Assembly (NCBI RefSeq): GCF_002563635.1
Contig: NZ_PDIZ01000001.1
Location: forward strand, 1,426,001-1,490,000
From: Bacillus sp. es.036
GTDB lineage: Bacteria > Bacillota > Bacilli > Bacillales > Guptibacillaceae
DNA length: 64,000 bases
Direction: 5' to 3'
The notes beneath the pieces were generated by a model, which saw only the letters and a program-made list of their open reading frames with translations, was not told the DNA's origin and did not search any database. The position numbers and the translations under genes are program-made. Below are positions 1 to 7,580 of this stretch, in pieces (position 1 is the stretch's first letter; the number at the start of each line of letters is the position of its first letter).

Positions 1-87
1 ATGGAGCGTAAGGAGCAAGCATTAAAAGAACAAGGTATCTATAATAGGAATAGCCAAAAAGAACAGGAGTTGAAGGAGAATAAATGA
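1..87 (+). CDS. 3' end of an unidentified gene or a very small ORF
   Basis: Reading frame 1 is open from the first base and ends with TGA at 85-87. It gives at most 28 residues, very rich in Lys, Glu and Gln. The first codon is ATG, but the sequence before it is not visible, so this may be a complete tiny protein or only the tail of a longer one. A hairpin terminator follows at 128-166. I do not recognise the product. Confidence 0.4.
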   Translation: MERKEQALKEQGIYNRNSQKEQELKENK

Positions 88-127
88 TTTCCTTTCATGA
101 CAGTCTCTTAATAAATGCATTATAGCT

Positions 128-168
128 TAGAGCCGCGCGAAAGAATAATCGCTTCGGCTCTATTTTAA
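128..168 (+). terminator. Intrinsic terminator after the first ORF
   Basis: TAGAGCCG (128-135) pairs with CGGCTCTA (155-162), with further pairing possible inside the loop, and is followed by TTTTAATT. It separates the ORF at the left edge from the carboxypeptidase gene. Confidence 0.6.
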
Positions 169-218
169 TTGGAAAGGATGTAGGTCTTATTTTATCTAAA
201 AAAACAATCGGTTATGGA

Positions 219-1658
219 ATGATGTTATCTAGTATTCTTATTTTAAGTATGGGCTGTAAACAAGGGAAAGGCACGTTACATCAAAAAGGAAAATGGTCAT
301 CATCTTTACATAGAATATTAAGCGATCATCGACTCAAAGGAGCAATTGCTGGAGTCAGCGTTCGATCTGCAAAAACTGGGGATTTACTTTTTAATCATAA
401 TGGAGATACAAGACTAACTCCTGCTTCAAATATGAAGCTCATTACTGGAGCTGCTGCCCTCGAAATGCTTGGTTCTGATTACCGTTTTACAACTGAGGTT
501 TGTACAGATGGCGAAATACACGACGGAACTTTAATTGGCAATCTTTATTTAAGAGGAAAGGGAGACCCTACCCTTTTAAGAGAAGACTTTGATCAATTTG
601 TTAGTGAGCTTAAATCAATTGGTGTGAAACGGATCGAAGGAAATGTAGTAGCAGATGAATCGTGGTTTGATGATCAGCATCTTTCTGAAGATATGATTTG
701 GAGCGATGAGCACGAATATTATGGAGCGCAAATTTCAGCGCTTACCGTTTCTCCAAATACCGATTACGATGCAGGAACTATTATGGTGACTGTTTCGGGA
801 GGGGAAATCGGGAGTGCACCAGAAGTCGTGCTTCATCCTAAAACTAATTATGTCGACATTAATAATTTGGCAACGACCGTATCTTCTGAAGAAGAAGGGG
901 AACTTGTTATTAAACGGAATCATGGGTCAAACACGATCACTATTTCAGGTACTATTTCACAGGTTGGTGATCCGAAAACGAATTGGATCGCTGTTTGGAA
1001 TCCTTCCGCTTATGTAATGGACCTTTTTTTCGAATCGCTGCAAACACATCACATCACTCTATCTGGCAAAAAAGAGATTGCGTCTACACCTAGCCATGCA
1101 AAAACGCTTTTATCCAAGAAATCGATGCCGCTTTCTGAATTACTCATACCGTTCATGAAACTAAGTAATAATGGACACGCAGAAGTACTTTTAAAAGAAA
1201 TGGGGAGGGTTCATTTAGGAAAAGGGAGCTTTGAAGCAGGGTTAGAAGTCGTTAAGACTTTTTTGAGAAGTGAAGGGTTAAATCCTAATAACATGTGTCT
1301 ACGAGACGGATCCGGCATCTCGCAACTGAACCTTATTCAACCAAACGAACTTTCGAAGCTTTTATATACATTACAAAGTAAGAATTGGTTTGCATCGTTC
1401 TTTGATTCTCTCCCAGTAGCAGGAGCTCAAGAGCGGTTCGTAGGGGGTACACTACGTGAGCGGTTAAGACAAACTTCTGCTGAAAATGTAATCATCGCTA
1501 AAACTGGTTCGCTAATAGGGGTTACCTCAATGTCCGGTTATATTAAAAGGAAAGAGCCTCTAGTTTTTTCAGTGATTATGAATAACTTTCTTGATGAAGA
1601 AGAAATGGAGAAAATTGAAGATGAAATTATGCTTATATTAGCGGGTGAGGTATTGTAA
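219..1658 (+). CDS. dacB: D-alanyl-D-alanine carboxypeptidase/endopeptidase (PBP4, family S13)
   Basis: A low-molecular-weight penicillin-binding protein that trims stem peptides and can cleave cross-links in peptidoglycan outside the membrane. The three active-site motifs are visible: SNMK (Ser70-Lys73), SNN in the FMKLSNNGHAE segment near 315, and KTG near 428. The length, 479 aa, fits B. subtilis DacC. The N-terminus is hydrophobic and ends in MGC, so it may be a lipoprotein, although the lipobox is not canonical. The annotated ATG has no convincing ribosome site. GGAAAGG lies at 171-177, and a start at ATT 189 would add a Lys-Lys n-region to the signal peptide (see findings). The gene is monocistronic and closed by a terminator. 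Confidence 0.9.
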   Translation: MMLSSILILSMGCKQGKGTLHQKGKWSSSLHRILSDHRLKGAIAGVSVRSAKTGDLLFNHNGDTRLTPASNMKLITGAAALEMLGSDYRFTTEVCTDGEIHDGTLIGNLYLRGKGDPTLLREDFDQFVSELKSIGVKRIEGNVVADESWFDDQHLSEDMIWSDEHEYYGAQISALTVSPNTDYDAGTIMVTVSGGEIGSAPEVVLHPKTNYVDINNLATTVSSEEEGELVIKRNHGSNTITISGTISQVGDPKTNWIAVWNPSAYVMDLFFESLQTHHITLSGKKEIASTPSHAKTLLSKKSMPLSELLIPFMKLSNNGHAEVLLKEMGRVHLGKGSFEAGLEVVKTFLRSEGLNPNNMCLRDGSGISQLNLIQPNELSKLLYTLQSKNWFASFFDSLPVAGAQERFVGGTLRERLRQTSAENVIIAKTGSLIGVTSMSGYIKRKEPLVFSVIMNNFLDEEEMEKIEDEIMLILAGEVL

Positions 1659-1661
1659 TAT

Positions 1662-1683
1662 GGCTGCAATTGCAGCCTTTTTT
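1662..1683 (+). terminator. Intrinsic terminator of the carboxypeptidase gene
   Basis: GGCTGC and GCAGCC form a perfect 6-bp stem around an AATT loop (1662-1677), followed by TTTTTT. It starts four bases after the stop codon. Confidence 0.75.
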
Positions 1684-1745
1684 AATGTAGATTATGAGGA
1701 AATAAGACTCAGAAAAATGGATTTTACGTCAGTTTACATGATGAC

Positions 1746-1754
1746 TGGTATAAT
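1746..1754 (+). promoter_or_regulatory. Candidate extended -10 promoter for the channel-like gene
   Basis: TGGTATAAT is a perfect extended -10 element (TG-N-TATAAT), 135 bp before the next gene. No good -35 is seen at 17 bp; a TTTACA at 1733-1738 is too close. This is a prediction from pattern only. Confidence 0.4.
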
Positions 1755-1888
1755 AGGTATGGATTTGATAAAGAAAGCTAAAGTCTTGAGCGAATTGTGA
1801 TTATTTCAGATATACATAGAAATAGGCATGCAGCCTAAATAAAAAGAAATACAAACGGTGTAATACCGATGAGAGAAAGGGGGATTTC

Positions 1889-2506
1889 ATGCTTAAACGG
1901 CTCTATCAGTACCTTTTATTTATATGTGTGATTTTATCTGTATCAACAATCTGGTATGAGTCTCCCATACAACAGGAGATCTTGATTGGTACATGGATTG
2001 TCTTCTTCATTGATTATATTGTGTTTCTTTATTTATCAAAAAGCCGATGGGACTACATTAAACGTCATCCTTTTGATTTGGTTGCATTGATCCCTCTTGA
2101 CTCCATTTTTCAAGGAGCAAAGCTTGCCAGACTTTATCGATTATGGCGGATTAAAACAATTGCAAAGCGATTTAGTAACCCCATTCTAGGGAAAGCCATG
2201 GGAATGTCACCTCAAACATGGTTTTTCACAAGTTTTGCCTTTGTGATTGTTTCAACATTTCCGTTTTATTTCTATGAGCCTGTTGTCGATTCTTTTCAGG
2301 ATGCTGCGATATGGTCATTCGGTTCAATTATATTTGTTGGACGATTTTCCGTTGAACCAACCTCTTTTATTGGAAAAATGGTGATCATTCTCCTTACGAT
2401 TGTTGGCATTCTTCTTCATGCTTTGATCGTTCGGACAGCTTTTCGATACGTGGATTATTTACGAAAAAAATGGTCATCCAAAGAAGATGACCATTCAGAA
2501 GCCTAG
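1889..2506 (+). CDS. Ion-channel-like membrane protein with a degenerate potassium filter
   Basis: A 205-aa protein with about five hydrophobic segments. It resembles the S1-S6 plan of voltage-gated potassium channels. A basic S4-like stretch (KLARLYRLWRIKTIAKRF, about 78-95) precedes a pore helix at about 138-148 and a last membrane helix at about 162-182. The segment DAAIWSF..FVGRFSVEP lines up without gaps with the usual DALWWAV..TVGYGDxxP, so the selectivity filter TVGYGD is FVGRFS here. Potassium selectivity is therefore doubtful. The ATG follows GAGAAAGGGGG. The stop codon overlaps that of the convergent exporter gene. Confidence 0.7.
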   Translation: MLKRLYQYLLFICVILSVSTIWYESPIQQEILIGTWIVFFIDYIVFLYLSKSRWDYIKRHPFDLVALIPLDSIFQGAKLARLYRLWRIKTIAKRFSNPILGKAMGMSPQTWFFTSFAFVIVSTFPFYFYEPVVDSFQDAAIWSFGSIIFVGRFSVEPTSFIGKMVIILLTIVGILLHALIVRTAFRYVDYLRKKWSSKEDDHSEA

Positions 2507-3528
2507 TAAAACCATTTAACGATAAAGAAAGTTAAAAGAGAGAGCGTGATGGATACAATTGTGATAATCGCCATTGGCTTCAGTGCTTTATTTTTTAAAT
2601 CTTTTAAACTAACGCTTAAACCAAGGCCTACCATAGCAGCGGTTAAACACCACGTTGTAATCTCTGTCACAACATTCATGGCTGAATCAGAGAAGGGGAT
2701 AATGGGCCCGAGAAGGAATGTTCCAGCTAGACTCATGAGCACAAAGCCAACTAAAAACCAAGGAAATGCTACTTTTTGTTGCGTACCCTTGTTTTTGCGT
2801 TTCATTAGATACATGAACAAAAAACATACGGGGACAAGGAGAAAAACCCTTCCAAGCTTGGCGAGTAAGCCCATTGCTAATGCAGTTTCTCCCCCTGGTG
2901 CTGCTGCTAGAGCAACGTGAGCGACTTCATGGAGTGAAATTCCAGACCATACGCCATATTCACTTGATGTTAGTGGCAGGAATGGGCGAAGAATCGTATA
3001 CCCAATGGAAAAAATCGTTCCAAACAAAGCAATAATACCAACGCCGATTGCTGTATCTTCTTCTTTCGCTTCAACGATCGGTGCCACAGCTGCAATTGCA
3101 GCAGCTCCGCAAATCCCTGTACCTGCGCCAAGAAGCAGCGTAATAGACTTATTAGCATTCATTACTTTAGAAAGCCAAACGGATGATAATAGAGCAAATG
3201 CAATAACAAGTGCACCTAGTAATAGAATAGGTAGTCCATCTTGAAGAATCATACTAACATTTAATTTAATTCCATATAAAATGATCGCAAACCTAAGTAG
3301 TTTTTTTGATGAAAATGTGATGCCTTTTCTAAGCCACTCCGGATAGCCAGCCACTTGTCGATATGCGATCGCAATTAAAATCGCCGAGGCTAGTTGTCCA
3401 GTAAGCTTAAACCCTGGCACCATGGCTAGAAAAAAACCTAATAACGCAATAAAAAACGTAAAGGCAATGCCAAGAATCCAGCGTATGGGTTCCGGTAGAG
3501 ATTGCTGATGTCTTAACGTGTTGATCAT
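2503..3528 (-). CDS. YeiH/UPF0324 family putative sulfate exporter
   Basis: A 341-aa polytopic membrane protein with about ten hydrophobic segments and Gly/Ala-rich helices (LLLGAGTGICGAAAIAAVAP near 130-150, GISLHEVAHVALAAAP near 195-210), typical of the YeiH family. The family is annotated as a putative sulfate exporter; the substrate is not proven. It is transcribed divergently from a LysR regulator, the same arrangement as yeiH/yeiE of enteric bacteria, which suggests a role in sulfur or sulfite handling. Its stop overlaps that of the convergent channel-like gene in a CTAG. Confidence 0.85.
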   Translation of the reverse strand: MINTLRHQQSLPEPIRWILGIAFTFFIALLGFFLAMVPGFKLTGQLASAILIAIAYRQVAGYPEWLRKGITFSSKKLLRFAIILYGIKLNVSMILQDGLPILLLGALVIAFALLSSVWLSKVMNANKSITLLLGAGTGICGAAAIAAVAPIVEAKEEDTAIGVGIIALFGTIFSIGYTILRPFLPLTSSEYGVWSGISLHEVAHVALAAAPGGETALAMGLLAKLGRVFLLVPVCFLFMYLMKRKNKGTQQKVAFPWFLVGFVLMSLAGTFLLGPIIPFSDSAMNVVTEITTWCLTAAMVGLGLSVSLKDLKNKALKPMAIITIVSITLSLLTFFIVKWFY

Positions 3529-3605
3529 ATTCTTTCCTCCGTTTCTCCTTCTATAGTTTACTTTACGAAGTATTATAAGTGAAATAATTATATTGAATGG
3601 TTATA

Positions 3606-3621
3606 ATAAGTATTAACTTAT
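3606..3621. promoter_or_regulatory. Inverted repeat in the yeiH/lysR divergent region, candidate LysR operator
   Basis: ATAAGT and ACTTAT form 6-bp arms around ATTA, between the divergent starts and directly before the LysR ribosome site. A position near its own start fits autoregulation by a LysR protein. The core also reads as a degenerate T-N11-A motif. Confidence 0.35.
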
Positions 3622-3637
3622 AGCGAGAGGTGAGGAA

Positions 3638-4507
3638 GTGGATCAGCAATTAAAAGTGTTTGTTACAGTCGTCGATAAACGAAATTTCTCCAGAGCAGCT
3701 GAAGAACTACACATGACACAGCCTGCCGTTAGTCAATATATTAAAAGCTTAGAAGACAGCCTTGGTACTAAGTTACTAGAAAGAAACAACCGATCGGTAG
3801 AAATGAACAAAGCGGGTGAAATTGTTTATCATCATGCAATAGAGTTATTAAACTTATATTCAAAAATGAACTATTTATTGGATGACTTGACGAACAGAGC
3901 AAGTGGTAAACTGACAATCGGTGCAAGTTACACTTATGGTGAATATGTTTTGCCACATGTTATTGCTTCAATACGAGAAAAGTATCCTTTAATTACACCA
4001 GCTGTCACCATTGGAAATTCCAGAGAAATTGGAGATCTTGTTTATTCCCATCAGCTAGATGTTGGTATTATTGAGGGAGACTATCCAGCACGAGACATGA
4101 AAGTAGATAGTTTCACACAGGATGAAATGGTCATAGTAGCAGCCCCTTCACACAAGGATGTCGATCATGGAAGCAATCTGGAAAATGAAATGTGGATTGT
4201 CCGTGAAGAAGGTTCTGGAACGAGAGAAGCGACTGAAAAAATGTGGGAGCTTCTATCGGTAGTACCTTCTCAAAAAATGGCATTTGGAAGTACGCAACTC
4301 ATTAAAGAGTCCGTCGAAGCTGGAATTGGCATAGGTATCCTATCAAAATGGACAATTCGAAAAGAATTGAAACTCGGAACACTAAAGATTCTTGAATTGC
4401 CCAATTTCAGATACACACGAACGTTTTCGATATTAATGCGCTCTCCCTTTCAAACGAAAGTTCTTGAAGTCTTTCTCGATCACGTCCATTCTCATCATAA
4501 AACATAA
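3638..4507 (+). CDS. LysR-family regulator (CysL/YeiE type)
   Basis: A 289-aa LysR-type transcription factor. The N-terminal winged HTH (about 1-60) has the typical NFSRAAEELHMTQPAVSQYIKSLE pattern (written here in part), and a periplasmic-binding-protein-like effector domain follows from about 90. GTG start, preceded by GAGAGGTGAGG. Divergence from the YeiH exporter points to control of that gene. B. subtilis CysL (YwfK), an activator of sulfite reductase, is a plausible relative, but orthology cannot be settled here. Confidence 0.85.
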   Translation: MDQQLKVFVTVVDKRNFSRAAEELHMTQPAVSQYIKSLEDSLGTKLLERNNRSVEMNKAGEIVYHHAIELLNLYSKMNYLLDDLTNRASGKLTIGASYTYGEYVLPHVIASIREKYPLITPAVTIGNSREIGDLVYSHQLDVGIIEGDYPARDMKVDSFTQDEMVIVAAPSHKDVDHGSNLENEMWIVREEGSGTREATEKMWELLSVVPSQKMAFGSTQLIKESVEAGIGIGILSKWTIRKELKLGTLKILELPNFRYTRTFSILMRSPFQTKVLEVFLDHVHSHHKT

Positions 4508-4589
4508 GCATTCAGTAGAGAGTTATTGGTGATCATGATATAGTATAGAAATTGTGAAAGAACGAATGGTTAAAAGGAAGCGATAGATA

Positions 4590-6809
4590 ATGAAAGAAAT
4601 CATAGAAGAATGGCAATTAGCGCTTCGTGCGGAAATAGCACATTTAAAAAAGTTTGGAAGTAGACCAATAAAAATTGTTAACGGTCGATTATTATCCGGC
4701 GATGATTTTCGATACTATTTTGATGCACGTTCGCCTATTCAAATTCCATCTGGGTCAAAAATTCGAATTGAAATGAAACATATAAAACGCGATGGAAGAA
4801 TGTTATCTTCAGAAGGCAAAAATGTCATTCTCGCTCTTGAAGGTGATTTTGGCGATCAAATTAGAGAAGCCGATCTTTACCATGATCCGTGGGAATTGCT
4901 TGATGAGCTGCACGAACGCCTGGAAGAAATAAAGAAAAGTAAAAGAAGGTTAGCACGGGTTAGCAAATTAATGAATCCACCTAAAACGGTTAAACATCCT
5001 GAAGAAAAAATTAAGAGTCATCTTCACGAGTTGATTCTTAGGTCAAAATACAATCCAGTAACTTATGTATGGGGGCCACCAGGAACTGGTAAAACGCATA
5101 ACCTGGCAAGAGCCGCCGCAAACCACTTTTTTAAAGGAAATAGCGTTCTAATTTTATCGCATAGTAATCAAGCTGTTGATGTTTTAATGAGAGAAATAGC
5201 TCTTTTTGCTGAAAAAAGGGAGAAGTTTGAAGAAGGTAAAATCATGCGCTATGGCCTGCAACGTGATGTTCCATCTATATTGCCGCTATATACAGATCAG
5301 TTACTGAGGGCACAACATCCAGATCTTGCTGAAGAGAAAGAGAGTATAGTGGAGGAAAGAAAGAATTTAAAAGACGATTTATCAAATTCCTTTAGCAATC
5401 GTGATTCAACTCAGCTGCTAAAGTTAGAGTCTAAATTAGGAAATGTTCTCGAAAAGATTAGGCGTAAAGAAATGGAATTCGTTCAAAACGCTACGATAAT
5501 AGGAACTACTTTAACAAAAGCGGCGATTGATGAAACGATTTATCGAAAAAGAGTTGATGTTGTTATTATTGATGAAGCTAGTATGGCGTACGTGCCCCAG
5601 GCAGCGTTTGCTGCCTCGCTTGGAAAACGGGTTGTGATATGTGGTGATTTTAAACAGCTTCCCCCTATAGCATCATCCCGGCATCCGCTAGTTTCGAAGT
5701 GGTTAAAAGAAGATGTCTTCCATCGAGCAGGCATCATTGAAACAGTTGAATCTGGTAACCTTCACCCTCAATTGTTTCTTTTAAATGAGCAGAGGCGCAT
5801 GCACCCTGTTATTTCCGCTTTTACAAACAAAACGATTTATCATTCTCTTGTAAAGGATTATCCCAACACTGCGGCGTTAAGAGAAGTCATTACTGAAAAA
5901 CTTCCTTTCAAAGGGAGGGCTTCCGCTCTCATTGATACGAGTCATACAGGTGCTTATTGTTTCACTGGCCACTCGTCAAAATCTCGGATGAACGTATGGC
6001 AACTCTTTTTATCTTTTCAAGCAATTTACGAATCATTGCAATCAGGAATGACCTCGATTGGCTATGTAACACCATACCGTGCCCAATCGAAACTCATGGG
6101 TTTATTGATAGAAGATCTTCTTTCACAGACTGACCAAGCAGATATTCTTTCAGCAACTGTTCATCGATTTCAGGGAAGCGAACGAGATATGATGGTGTTT
6201 GATACAGTAGATAGTGATCCAGAATTCCGTCCTGGAATGCTACTTACAAGAAATAATAGCGAGCGTTTAATCAACGTAGCTATGACCCGTACGAAAGGGA
6301 AATTCATACATGTTAGCAACGTTGACTATTTCAAAAAGCGGATGCCTCAATCAAAAACGCTCAGGCAATTAGTGGAGCACCAGTTACAGAAAAACGAAAG
6401 AATAGGACCTACTCAAATAGGAAAGTGGATTACACATCATCATGCTCAATTAAAATGGAGTCATGCTTTAAACACGGAAGACGTATTTCATGATATTCAG
6501 AAAGCAAACGAAATCATCATTTCCATTCCAAGCGGCACATCGCTAACAAAAGAGTGGATAAAAACGTTGAAATCCTCACCAGGCAAAACAATCATCCTCT
6601 CCCAAACGGTCGTTCAAGCGATTCCGTTGGCGGTTCATATGGCGTATGACGTTCCCTTTCCCTTTGTAGCTATTGATCGAAAAATATTCTATCTTGGCGT
6701 GCCATTTGAAGGAATGAAAAATGTCCTTCCACCTGCGGTTTCAGTAAGATTGGAATCAGCACTTGTTACTGGTGAGATCGTAAATCAAATCCTCCCATTA
6801 GACGCTTAA
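4590..6809 (+). CDS. UPF1-like superfamily 1 helicase with a C-terminal PLD-like region
   Basis: A 739-aa AAA_11/AAA_12-type SF1 helicase. Visible motifs in order: a basic, partly coiled N-terminal region, Walker A GPPGTGKT (about 162-169), Walker B IIDEAS (about 327), motif III GDFKQLPP (about 351), motif IV LNEQRRMHP (about 397), motif V VHRFQGSERD (about 522) and motif VI VAMTRTKGK (about 562). The last 110 or so residues (KANEIIISIPSG..TIILSQ) look like half of a phospholipase D fold without an HKD motif. RBS AAAAGGAAG. It stands alone, so there is no context to assign a nucleic-acid substrate. It could act in repair, RNA metabolism or defence. Confidence 0.8.
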   Translation: MKEIIEEWQLALRAEIAHLKKFGSRPIKIVNGRLLSGDDFRYYFDARSPIQIPSGSKIRIEMKHIKRDGRMLSSEGKNVILALEGDFGDQIREADLYHDPWELLDELHERLEEIKKSKRRLARVSKLMNPPKTVKHPEEKIKSHLHELILRSKYNPVTYVWGPPGTGKTHNLARAAANHFFKGNSVLILSHSNQAVDVLMREIALFAEKREKFEEGKIMRYGLQRDVPSILPLYTDQLLRAQHPDLAEEKESIVEERKNLKDDLSNSFSNRDSTQLLKLESKLGNVLEKIRRKEMEFVQNATIIGTTLTKAAIDETIYRKRVDVVIIDEASMAYVPQAAFAASLGKRVVICGDFKQLPPIASSRHPLVSKWLKEDVFHRAGIIETVESGNLHPQLFLLNEQRRMHPVISAFTNKTIYHSLVKDYPNTAALREVITEKLPFKGRASALIDTSHTGAYCFTGHSSKSRMNVWQLFLSFQAIYESLQSGMTSIGYVTPYRAQSKLMGLLIEDLLSQTDQADILSATVHRFQGSERDMMVFDTVDSDPEFRPGMLLTRNNSERLINVAMTRTKGKFIHVSNVDYFKKRMPQSKTLRQLVEHQLQKNERIGPTQIGKWITHHHAQLKWSHALNTEDVFHDIQKANEIIISIPSGTSLTKEWIKTLKSSPGKTIILSQTVVQAIPLAVHMAYDVPFPFVAIDRKIFYLGVPFEGMKNVLPPAVSVRLESALVTGEIVNQILPLDA

Positions 6810-6892
6810 AAGGGAGTCCATTTGCTTTTCTTCACTTTCGTTACTGTGTTAAAGTTATAGAGACGAAAGAATTGAATGAAAGCGGGTGACTT

Positions 6893-7288
6893 ATGGCGAT
6901 TCAAAAACTTGAACATATTGGTGTACAAGTGCGAAACATTGAAGCATCGAAGGGGTTTTATCAAGGAATGATTGGACTCGAACTACTTGATGAATTTGAT
7001 CATCCTGATGGCGATAAAAAACTCGCTTTTCTTGGGTTTAATGGTGAAATTTTAGTGGAGTTAATAGAAGGCTATGATTCAGATTTACCTACGGAAGGTA
7101 AAGTTCACCATATCGCCTTTACAGTAGAAAATATTGAACAAGAACGCAACCGTCTTCATGATCTTGGTGTAACGTTTATTGATGAAGGTATCAACACATT
7201 GCCTAACGGAGCAAAGTATCTTTTCTTCGCAGGACCAGATGGTGAATGGCTTGAATTTTATGAACCTGCATCTAACTATAGCAAGTAA
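6893..7288 (+). CDS. VOC-family glyoxalase-like protein
   Basis: A 131-aa protein made of two beta-alpha-beta-beta-beta modules of the vicinal oxygen chelate fold: KLEHIGVQVRNIEASKGFY at the start and VHHIAFTVENIEQ in the middle. Possible metal ligands are His8, the first His of VHHIAF, and the Glu in EWLEFYEP near the C-terminus. The family includes glyoxalase I, methylmalonyl-CoA epimerase and dioxygenases; the substrate cannot be told from sequence. RBS GAAAGCGGGTGA. Monocistronic, with a terminator directly after. Confidence 0.8.
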   Translation: MAIQKLEHIGVQVRNIEASKGFYQGMIGLELLDEFDHPDGDKKLAFLGFNGEILVELIEGYDSDLPTEGKVHHIAFTVENIEQERNRLHDLGVTFIDEGINTLPNGAKYLFFAGPDGEWLEFYEPASNYSK

Positions 7289-7298
7289 CACAAAAAGA

Positions 7299-7331
7299 CA
7301 GTGTCCCCGTGTGAAAGGGCACTGCTTTTTT
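7299..7331 (+). terminator. Intrinsic terminator of the VOC gene
   Basis: CAGTGTCC (7299-7306) pairs with GGGCACTG (7317-7324), including one G-U pair, and is followed by CTTTTTT. Confidence 0.65.
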
Positions 7332-7333
7332 CT

Positions 7334-7504
7334 GTTCAAGAGCTCCAATCCTTTCGTTTCTAAGCGCTCGTCTTCGCTTTTCTTGTCTAGCTACGACTCG
7401 CAGAAACGCCTGGATTTCACTCTTTCACAAAACACAAAAAGCGTGTTTGGTTCAAGAGCTCCAATCCTTTCGTTTCTAACCGCTCGTCTTCGCTTTTCTT
7501 GTCT
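7334..7504. repeat. 55-bp direct repeat, two copies, in a gene-free spacer
   Basis: The block starting GTTCAAGAGCTCCAATCC occurs at 7334-7388 and again at 7450-7504. The copies differ at one base (TAAGCGCT against TAACCGCT) and their starts are 116 bp apart. Each carries a GAGCTC palindrome and an AAGCG/CGCTT mini-hairpin. Similar short dispersed intergenic repeats, often ending in an AGCGAAAAGAACAG-like tract, occur in Bacillaceae. The whole spacer 7289-7580 holds no other gene; an ORF spanning the repeats has no family resemblance or ribosome site. Confidence 0.85.
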
Positions 7505-7580
7505 GAGCAGGAAACTCTTAAAAAGGGTGGTCATGCTGTAAGATTGAAGAGAACAAAAGTCATAGAAAGAAGGAATCGTT

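Noticed and set aside
1733-1754. TTTACA/TATAAT as a full sigma-A promoter
   Set aside because: The spacer is only 10 bp. The -10 was kept as an extended -10 element instead.
7179-7541. An ORF of 120 codons across the VOC gene end and the direct repeats
   Set aside because: It overlaps the VOC gene in another frame, crosses its terminator and is made largely of repeat sequence.
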